A stretch of 64,000 nt of DNA from Undaria pinnatifida. Its lineage: Eukaryota > Sar > Phaeophyceae > Laminariales > Alariaceae. Made by a program: the position numbers and the translations under genes. The stretch spans positions 3,186,697 through 3,250,696 of the forward strand of contig JABAKD010000011.1 of assembly GCA_012845835.1 (NCBI GenBank), read 5' to 3'. The notes below the pieces were generated by a model that searched no databases, had not been told where the DNA came from, and was given only the letters and a program-made list of their open reading frames with translations. This document shows positions 56,000 to 64,000 of this stretch, piece by piece (the first letter of the stretch is position 1; the number at the start of each line of letters is the position of its first letter).

Positions 56000-57500
56000 T
56001 GCGAGGGGAGCGGCTGCTGTGTTGAATTGTGTGCGTGTGCGCGTGTTCGCGTCGGGCGGGTGTGCTGAGGCGACTAAAACGAAGTTTGGTCGAAGTTTTG
56101 GTAAAGATCCAGAACCCACAGCAGCAGCAGCTACACCCCAGCTTCGTTGAGCGGCATCGTTGAGGTTGCGCTTGCTCTCGTTACCCGCGATCGACCTACT
56201 ACGTGAAAGCTGCGCGTGCAACAAACCTCACCAGAGGTGAAATAGACGGTATACGTTCGGCTTTGGAGGGTGTGCGTGCCCATCCCCTCTCTGTGCTGAC
56301 AACACACAACCTCAACGCCAATACTCCGCAAAACGGGACTGTCACTTTTTTGCGATCGGAAGCAAATGAAAGTGCAGGTTTGCTGCCGAAAGACGAAAGA
56401 CGTCGGTTCTGCGGGGTTCGGCGCGCTTTTCACGACGCTGATTCCAACCCAGCAGGGACAATCGAGACCGCACGCAACGAGCCATTCTGTTCGCTAGGCC
56501 ACCAGGTGCCGCATTGCGAAGGCGCGAGCCTGGCCGTGCGTCTGGGAGCGCGCTATGAGGGCGCGAAGTTAACGTACTGTTTTCAGAGGGGGTCGAATTT
56601 CCCCGCTGCGCTGTGAGCGACCCAGTCCTGAAGATCCCGATTCCCGTAATATTAGTTACCTCTATTGTCGGCTCTGTTTATCGCGATATTGGACGGTTCT
56701 ACATATTATGTAGAACACTTAAACACGCACACACACGCGCGCGCGCCCACGCGCCCACGCGAGCACAAAAAAGCGGAGAGCGCACGGGACGCTGCCGATC
56801 TTCCGATCTTCCGATCTTGCAGTGATGGCAACCGCTCTTCTCAAGTACAAGAGGGGGCGGGGAAGGTAGCATTGCGTCGTGCGGGGTGCGGGGGTACTGG
56901 GTAGTCGGCTGTGTTTGGCTAGCTCGCTAGCTCTGTTTTTTTTTGCTGTCGAGTTTCGAGTAGAGAGTTCAAGCAAGTTTTCCAATTGACATGGTGGGCA
57001 GGTCATGGTGGGCGGTGGTATGGAAAAGACAGCAAGGCACTGACTGCTGTGCGCACTGTGCTGTATATGGACACAACACAATAACACACGACAACATCAA
57101 TCAGTAGTAGTAGTATGATATACGTAAACATACGAGTATACACTTTCGAAGTATATAGGAACATAGATTATTATGTATAGACTATACGAATCGTATAGTC
57201 TATATTTTTACTTTTTCAGCACTGACACACCTGCACCTGCCATGTGGCTTGTAGAAAAAGAAACAAATAGCCTTAGAACCCACGTTTCACGAGCATATCG
57301 ACGACAAGCAGGGATGCCCAACGAGTGTTAGACGAGCAAACACGCTTTTATCGAACAAAAATCAAGCTAGAGATGCAACAAAGAGCGAGCATAGGTCGAG
57401 CTTATCCGTGCAAAACTGGCATAAATCGCGAGCTTATTTCCAGTTTTTAAGCTTATGCCCGCTAAAAACAAAAAGCATATATTCCGAAAAAAAAAAGCTT
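56000..57500. other. Upstream region of the 235-aa gene; intergenic
   Basis: GC-rich to about 56900, with a CA/CG dinucleotide tract at 56722-56762. An open frame of 137 codons on the + strand at 56203 has no recognisable features and is probably chance. A perfect palindrome TATAGACTATACGA/TCGTATAGTCTATA lies at 57176-57204. From about 57380 to 57522 is an element ending AAGCTTATTGGGTAAGGCCC, the inverse of the one at 45182. Confidence 0.45.
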
Positions 57501-57991
57501 ATTGGGTAAGGCCCTACACGCCATGGGTGTGCGCCAGCCCAATCCCCCCCATGACCCGTTGTTGACCTGGTTCTCTTCGAGTCTTCACCGTGTCGGGGGC
57601 GCCATTTTCGGCGAGAAACCAGAATATGTGGGCAAGCGCCAGCCACCGAGTTGTAGCCACTACCAGCGCAAGCCGGTGTCACTACCTGCCAACGGTTTAC
57701 CAACACACCACGAACCCCCGGTCCTTTTAGCCCCTTGGCGATCCCGCGGTTGGGGTTTGAGTTAAAGACACACGCTCCGCGAAATGGCGATGATGTCCAT
57801 CGACTGCGAGAGTTTCTTAATTTACGTCGCGCCTTAAACACACTACGAAGTATTAACTAGTGACCCTTTCGAAATCCCTGAAGCCTGGAATATTCATCCA
57901 CCGCCGCCGACCGAAAAGAACGCACGCAACAAGTCGACGACGGGTGCAAAACGTCCCGCTGCGCAAACTCCTACTATCACGTAGCCACAAA

Positions 57992-58235
57992 CTGATTCTA
58001 CGGCAGCCCCCTCCCCAAAACCAGAGATTTTCTTTAACGAACGTTTCATGGCTGCTCGACACGAGAAAGGGTGCTATGAAAAAACGTCTTTAAACATGTT
58101 CTTGTTTGCAATGGATTATCGAACGATGACGTTGGTGTGGCACGGGGCGCCGTCTTTCTGGAGATACGGCCGGGAGCTGGTTTCAAATCCAGCGATTTCG
58201 TTGCCGAAAAGTTGGGGGGGATACAGTAGAAAGAC
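57992..58235 (-). mobile_element. Family A MITE-like element, copy 9
   Basis: Ends CTGATTCTACGGCAGCCCCC and GGGGGGATACAGTAGAAAG. The interior has CATGGCTGCTCGACACGAG and GGATTATCGAACGATGACG. Confidence 0.75.
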
Positions 58236-58375
58236 TGGGCAGCTATTAAGGATATGTACCTGGTATTCTTTACCTTTTCGCGTTCAGAATGCATTGTGAA
58301 CTGCACATTGTCGAAACGAAAATTAAATGAAAGTAATGCACCGGCATGTGCTTTACCTTGTTGACTCAAGCTACG

Positions 58376-58560
58376 ATAGTCGCCCGGTGGTCTAGTGGTT
58401 ACCCTCGACTACTACTAGCGTTGGTCCTTGAATGCGATTCCCACCGTGGTGATATTTTGGCTTTATTTGCAAAATGCAAAAAACAATATCAACTGCTTAG
58501 AGCGCCTAGCAGCGTGGGTAGGGTCAATTCGACTCGAGTCGACGAGTGAAGAAAACGCCG
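58376..58560 (+). mobile_element. tRNA-derived SINE candidate
   Basis: Begins with a tRNA-like head: GCCCGGTGGTCTAGTGGTTA is an A-box region and TGAATGCGATTCCCACC a B-box-like region. A body follows, ending GAGTCGACGAGTGAAG ... GTCTTCTCG, then an A run. The body end recurs at 20633-20690 (GAGTCGACGAGGGGAAG, GTCTTCTCG), supporting a dispersed family. Confidence 0.55.
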
Positions 58561-58801
58561 AAGTCTTCTCGATAAAAAAGGCACGTACCGTAGTGGGGAG
58601 GGGGGAGGAGGGGAGGCTATGTGATCCCAGATCTGAGCTACTACTGGGAGGGAGGGCGAGAGTAGTGCGAGGATGAAATATGGGATGAAGAATTAAAAAA
58701 ATATATTAAAACAAAGTAAAGTAGTGTTATTGATTTTTTTTTTTACTTTTGCTTTTTGGGTCAAACTATTTATGCCTGACGGGGTTTATTTCAACCCAAG
58801 C

Positions 58802-59042
58802 GTCATCCCACGGTCTAGGGCTTGCACTTTTTGGAACAAACGTTTTCTGAGCGCGTGAGCTCCTCGAGTCAGGTAGTCTGATCATTTTACGAGCATATCT
58901 ACATCAGGACCAGCGCGCATAAAAGGGTTGACCCGATTGCGCGAAACATTATGTTCGAAGCCTTGTTGCGAAATGAGATATTGAGCTGCGTCATGTTAAG
59001 AGATCTGCAATTTCTGCTGTACCCCTCGCGTGGGATTCCTTC
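58802..59042 (+). mobile_element. Family C element, full copy
   Basis: Ends GCGTCATCCCACGGTCTAGG and CCCCTCGCGTGGGATTCC; the interior has GTGAGCTCCTCGAGTCAGG and TTGCGCGAAACATTATG-like pieces. Confidence 0.65.
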
Positions 59043-59776
59043 TCAAAGTAGGCTTATAAACTACACGCTACGGTGTTTGCGAGATGTACCAACTTTGGTT
59101 GGGTAGGGTTTGGGTAGAAAGACATATAATACTATTGATAGCATTGAAACCGTCGAACGTCACAATCCAAGGCCAACCCAACCCACGGAAATCAGCATGT
59201 AAAATAGGTTAAGTAAATGCTTTCCTACCATTTTTTGAAGTTTCTGACCTAATTTTGTCGTGAGTCAATTGGCTGGCCTTGTGGATTCTGATATTCGTCG
59301 GTTTCAAGCCTATTTTCAAATGTTGTCCCACTTTAGCACACATTAGAAATTCGCAAACACCCTACCATTGGTGTACTACCGTCGCGGTCAACAGCATTAT
59401 TCGATATTGGATACCCTGACCATGATATTTTTTTGCTTTGGTTGTATCGAGAAGTCAGTGTTTTGATTAGAGAGCTCTCCACAAGCGAAGAGCACAAGAA
59501 AAAACCTGTGAATAGGCACTATTAATACGACCCCTTCCTATCGTAACACCCACCTGTTCGTCGTAGTTGCAGCGTGTTTGGCGTCCGACAACGTGCAGCA
59601 TAAATAGACTCGCTTCAACTTTGATCACTCATACACAGACGACGCCCGCTGCGGTAAATCAGCGACACACATTATTTGACATGTCTAACCATTTTACCCC
59701 AGTGACGTATGTCATCAGGGGGCACTTCGACCGGTATTTCGTACGGGACCCAGACTACGGTAAGGGGGGTCCCTTG

Positions 59777-60021
59777 AGTCTTACTAAAGCAGCCCCCCCA
59801 ACTTTTCTTTAACGAAATCGCCGGTTTCAAGACCAGCTCCCGGTCGTATCTCCTGAGACACGGTGTCCCTCGACACCCCGACGTCATCGATCAATAGACC
59901 TTTGCACACAAGAACATACGTGGATACTTTTCTTTCAATAGTATCCTTCCTTGTGTCGCGCAGCCATGAAACGTTCGTCAAATAAGATCGCTTGTTTTGG
60001 GGGGGGCTATCGTAGAATCAG
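59777..60021 (+). mobile_element. Family A MITE-like element, copy 10
   Basis: Left end decayed (CTTACTAAAGCAGCCCCCCC), right end GGGGGGCTATCGTAGAATCA. The interior AACGAAATCGCCGGTTTC and CCTGAGACACGGTGTCCCTC is closest to copy 8. Confidence 0.8.
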
Positions 60022-62689
60022 TCTCTTCTGGGATTTTTTTTATTTTGCACTGCGGGGTCACTCGCGCGAGTAACCTCCCTGTTGAAAAGTTCTTGCTGTT
60101 TTAAATTGGCGATTTTCAATCAGCAATGGACTGGTCAGTTACGCTGCGCTACACAAACAGCCGAAATATTTTTTGTCCGTGAGGTTCTGAGTTGCCCGCG
60201 CGAGTGGTGAAAACCCGGACCGTAGTCTTGGCCATGGGTTGGGGTTAGGGTTAGGGCTAGGGTTAAATAGCATGGTTGAAAACGGACAATGACGTCAGGC
60301 ACCCCGGAAAAGGTGCGCCATCTTGTCTCTTAGGGGCTCCTCAATTTAATAACTCTACGCCTGCTCACCCCAAAAAACAGAACTATGAGTAAACTTATTA
60401 AAGCGCAATCTGATTACCACACAAATGTTAAGTTTCTAGGGCGAGGACCAGCGTGTCCCGTGCACTTCTGCCTAATTAAGCAAAACTTCGGTGATTACTC
60501 ACTTTCTTAGCCTCTTGAGATGTAGTAGAGAAGCAGCTTTCATTAGTTCCGCCAGAGCCCGGAACGCATCTGAGAACCGGGGCGCAATGTCTCGATTTCA
60601 TTTCCTGACTATTCCGAATATAAAACGCCAACCTATCATACGAAAACGGCCAATTACCTATCGAATCAGGTACTTACAGGCCTTTCAAGGCCGTACCTTA
60701 ACACAAATCCTTGGCCTAGGTAAACTACAAAAATCATACTGAAAAAACAAGAATGCCATTCCGACTAATCCGGGCTATGAAGCCACAGTCATTCACAAAA
60801 AAAAATCAGCCAAAAGTGCCGTCTGTATTGTCGTAGATGGCACACTTCAGCACTCCGCAAAAGTGGCAGTAAACTGAGGGAAATCTACGTAAAAAAGAGT
60901 CCTGAGCACAACTAATCCTTCTACGTATTGCCGCTGTTTATGAGCGATCGGCGTTTTGTCGTGTGTAACTTCGTGTGCCGCAGTCGGGGGTGCACTTCAG
61001 TTTGTTGTAGATTTTACGTCGATGGCTGGTGCTACACGTTTCGGATTACACGTTATTGTAGATTTCACGCCGATGGCAGGAGGTGCTATGCGATTCGGTC
61101 TCGGTTTTTTATTGTTACGACGTGGCGTCTGTCTGTGTCACTTGACAAGATGCGCAGCATGCGCACATATTATGACGTCGATCACACCCATACAATACTG
61201 TTATATTGGCCATTCGATAATGCGCGGCATGAAACGACCTTGAGTCAACATCGATCACTGGAGTCATACCGTCAGGCCGCGAGTGGAAGGGAGGAACACG
61301 CCTGAGGTCTGCGGCCAATAACGTGTGGATGGAAAATCGATGAGGTATAATAATAATGGGGAACAGGATAGACTATACGGGCATAATAGGTACAAAAAGT
61401 GATAACATGAGGAGAAGGAAAACTGGAAAATGGTTGGCAGGGGGTCATAGGAGTGATACTACTGTTTTTACGGAAGGATATTCGATTTATGTCGAAACGG
61501 CATCTACGCTATGTTGCTTAAATGACTCTACTGTTCAACAGTGACAAATAAAAACCGACCGACTTGCCATCTTCTCTGTTGTTGCAGATGCTACAGGCAC
61601 TGCTCATTTTTTTTTTTCCGCCGATGATGCTGTACCCCCATCTTACGTGTGTTTAGTGTGTTTTCTTCGCATTAAATCGGTTATTTCTACCCAACGTCAT
61701 CATCATCATCAGCAGAACACCCAGGGTTCATCCCGAATCTTCATCCTAGAGAGATTCAAATTCTGCTGTGGTCACAGATTGCAAAACAGAGAAACCAAAA
61801 ACAAATTTTTACGAGCGTCCCTAAAATTAGCGGTCTAGCGATCGGTCCCTGAAAATAGGCATTGCCGTGCACACTGTCAACAGCGGTGCCCAGCTTGCAC
61901 ACATGAGTATCGACTATTCAACTGGTCGAGCTCATAGCTGATGTATTTGAAACAGTTTTACAAAACACTATATCATACCGGTATAAAATGCATTCATTGC
62001 TGGATTTTTTGTCATAAGAGGTGTAAATCTTGCGTATCGACCATTCAACTGGTCGAACTCACTGCTGACGTATGTGAAATAGGCTTGCAAAACATCCACT
62101 CCTGCATATGATAACAAGTACAAAATGCATGCACTCCTGGTCTTCTGTGGTCTTTTTGTGGTCTTTTTTTTTTTTTTTTTTTTTTCCACCCTCCGGCGGA
62201 TGGGGAAAAATAAAGCTTTAGCTCACCACACTTCCACGTATTTTCATACGCGTCGTGTGTCGATTTAACTCAGTTGCTTTCGCAGCCCAACGCTAGCTGG
62301 CACACCCTTCGGGTCCCATTGTAGATCCTGGCCTTTTTTTCATAGGAAGGAGTGTAACGCTTTGCTTCGCCCCGATCTACGAGTATCACCTACACGTCAA
62401 AGGTATATTTTGTTAAGCATGTCTGTAATTACGATCGTGTTAATATTAACTGCCAAAAAACTTGGACGGAGCCGCGGCTATCGATAGATGGTGGCCAGTG
62501 CTAAACGAAAATGGGATACGATAAGCAAAAACAAATATTGTCATCTAAGGTATGGAAAAAACGAAATGGCTGCTCAACCAAGCGGTGGTGGAGGTGTCTT
62601 TATAAGAAGTATAAACGGTGTTCTCCGCCTCGAAAAAGGGGGCGCGTGATCGATGGCCAAAAGAGCAAAGCAAGAGCAATGAATGAATA

Positions 62690-63220
62690 CCCCCCCTACC
62701 CCCCCGCCCCGCCCCCCCCCCGCCCCCCCCCCCGCCCCCCCCCCCAAAAGAACCAATAGGGGGGGCAGTGTGGAAAAGAAAGGGCATAAAGCTGTGGCTT
62801 GACTGATTAACCCAGATCGACCATCTTTTCACGTCCTCTTCCCTCCCCCCTTTCGAAAATACAAAAAGTGACGGGGCGAGTGGAAAAGAAAAGTCACTAC
62901 CTTCTTACTTGCTTGCTTGGCCAACCCAGTATATGCTCACATTCTCCTCCGCCCCCCCGCCCCCCCCTCCCCGCCCCGTCCCCTTCGAATGTAATACATT
63001 GGGTGTCGCGTGTGGAAAAGAAAAGAGTATAGTACGAACTTCTTGCTTGGTTGATTAATCCAGCGCCTACCTTACGGCTGCTCACCACGTTCTCCCCCCC
63101 CCCCCTCCGCTTCGAAATATCCAGACGGGGGTGGCGAGTGGGAAATGAAGTCCTCCAACGTCCAGCTTGGTTGATCCAGCCCAGCGGCTGCCTCAAGTCC
63201 GCTTGCGATCGCTCCCCGCC
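62690..63220. repeat. C-rich tract and 125-bp tandem units
   Basis: A nearly pure C/G-interrupted run at 62690-62746 is followed by four degenerate units marked by GTGTGGAAAAGAAA-like words at about 62769, 62879, 63009 and 63139, each with a C-rich block and TTGCTTGGTTGATTAA-like sequence. Noncoding. Confidence 0.7.
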
Positions 63221-63547
63221 AGGGCATAAAAATAGGCGTCTGGCTCGTGGTGCGATCCAGCGCGCCATGAGCCGTAGGCGAGGTGCCGCCCGAGCGGGGG
63301 GGCAGCGGGCCTTAGGAAGGCCCCTGGAGGGCGTTTATTTTCATATGTGCGTCAATATACTCAAATTGTGCTTTTTTATACTTGTTTTATCCTCTTCTTA
63401 CTTGTATACGTGCTGCCGGCTGTCTTAGGGTGGTACCAAATAGTACGCATTTTGCAAAGAAATACAATCAAGGGGAACATGTTGATCAATTATAAGCATC
63501 AGACATATTGTCAGATGCTTGCATAGGGGCCACAGCATTGTCCCCGG

Positions 63548-63925
63548 TGTTATAAGGCTTAGTTTGGGTAAGCTATTGGTTACCCTTTTGCAAGTGGTCA
63601 AACGGACTAATACCCCACTAATACCTTAACAAATAAATGGCGTCGTCGGCAAGACCATGGGTTTTTTGGGTCGTGGGTTCGATCCCCACCATCCACAATA
63701 ATAAAGTTTTCAGATTTTCCCCATGTCGAACTTGAAAAATACTCTCCCTGGTATCCCCAGGAAATGAAACGGCTTGGATATTGACAGAGGTCCGCCGTAT
63801 ATCCGACCGACCTGCTATCCCGCCGTTTCAGGGGGGGAGAGTGTTATAAGGCTTAGTTTGGGTAAGCTATTGGTTAACCTTTTGCAAGTGGTCAAACGGA
63901 CTAATACCCCACTAATGACTTAACA
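63548..63925 (+). mobile_element. Complete TRIM (miniature LTR retrotransposon)
   Basis: Two 84-bp LTRs (63548-63631 and 63842-63925) beginning TGTTATAAGGCTTAG and ending CTTAACA differ at about three positions. They enclose 210 bp with no gene. Flanks are the 4-bp duplication CCGG at 63544 and 63926. A G-rich purine run (GGGGGGGAGAG) precedes the 3' LTR, as a polypurine tract should. The internal part starts with a tRNA-like segment. Confidence 0.85.
63638..63698 (+). other. tRNA-like segment with A and B boxes inside the TRIM
   Basis: TGGCGTCGTCGG fits the Pol III A-box pattern. GTGGGTTCGATCCCCAC forms a perfect 5-bp T-arm with a 7-base loop and contains the B box GGTTCGATCC. A matching 5' acceptor strand is missing, so it is not a working tRNA gene. 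Its place right after the 5' LTR suggests a captured tRNA or an extended primer-binding region. Confidence 0.55.
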
Positions 63926-64000
63926 CCGGCCTGATTTGCCTATTGAACAAGTCCGTCCTCGTTGCCACCATATATATATATAAACTGCGTGAAGCAATGA

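Larger units (their letters stand above)
59043..63547. other. Intergenic repeats
   Basis: No gene is supported. It contains a family A copy (59777-60021), a short TTAGGG tract (60239-60266), a family B-like tail (about 60760-60840), a 65-bp tandem duplication at 61005-61090 (GTAGATTTTACGTCGATGGC), and two copies of a TCAACTGGTCGAACTCA-type element end (61905 and 62035) also seen at 15185, 28470 and 33405. Confidence 0.5.

Noticed and set aside
56203-56616. A 137-codon gene upstream of the 235-aa gene
   Set aside because: No recognisable motif, and it lies in the GC-rich upstream region where long frames arise by chance. It could not be confirmed or fully excluded.
58376-58450. Functional tRNA gene
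   Set aside because: A and B boxes are recognisable but no acceptor stem pairs, and the sequence continues into a repeat body, as in a SINE.

Overview
The window looks like nuclear DNA of a repeat-rich eukaryote. Its exons have GT-AG introns, its coding sequence is GC-richer than the introns, it holds TTAGGG-type repeat tracts, and it carries an autonomous Helitron. Long introns packed with tiny inverted-repeat elements suggest a stramenopile, most likely a brown alga. That assignment is an inference from style; no marker gene settles it.

Layout. (1) About 1.4-43.0 kb, + strand: one very large gene, 24 recognisable coding exons plus two doubtful ones, whose 5' end is missing. I rebuilt it by matching splice phases. 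Every junction in the main chain is in frame, giving about 1,987 codons' worth of protein with armadillo-like helices near the N-terminus, a long low-complexity middle, a short Cys-containing stretch and a helical C-terminal half. (2) 43.0-47.4 kb: intergenic repeats, including a four-unit CAG-rich tandem array. (3) About 47.4-54.0 kb, - strand: a Helitron with one intact 1,711-aa Rep/helicase/OTU protein. (4) 54.0-56.0 kb, - strand: a complete three-exon gene for a 235-aa Cys-containing protein, with a roughly 300-bp CA/GT microsatellite in intron 2. (5) 56-64 kb: intergenic repeats, ending in a complete 378-bp TRIM-type LTR element.

The most unusual feature is a recurring pattern in the large gene. 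At seven of its exons, the splice junction and neighbouring exon and intron sequence have been tandemly copied, producing decayed decoy exons or decoy splice sites: exons at 5007, 7348, 11873, 27341, 34403, 36297 and 39811. Some decoys still encode recognisable variants of the real exon.

The introns and spacers are also seeded with at least six short dispersed repeat families. One has ten copies of about 240 bp. The only genes I can support are the large gene, the Helitron protein and the three-exon gene. No rRNA gene, functional tRNA gene or CRISPR array was seen.
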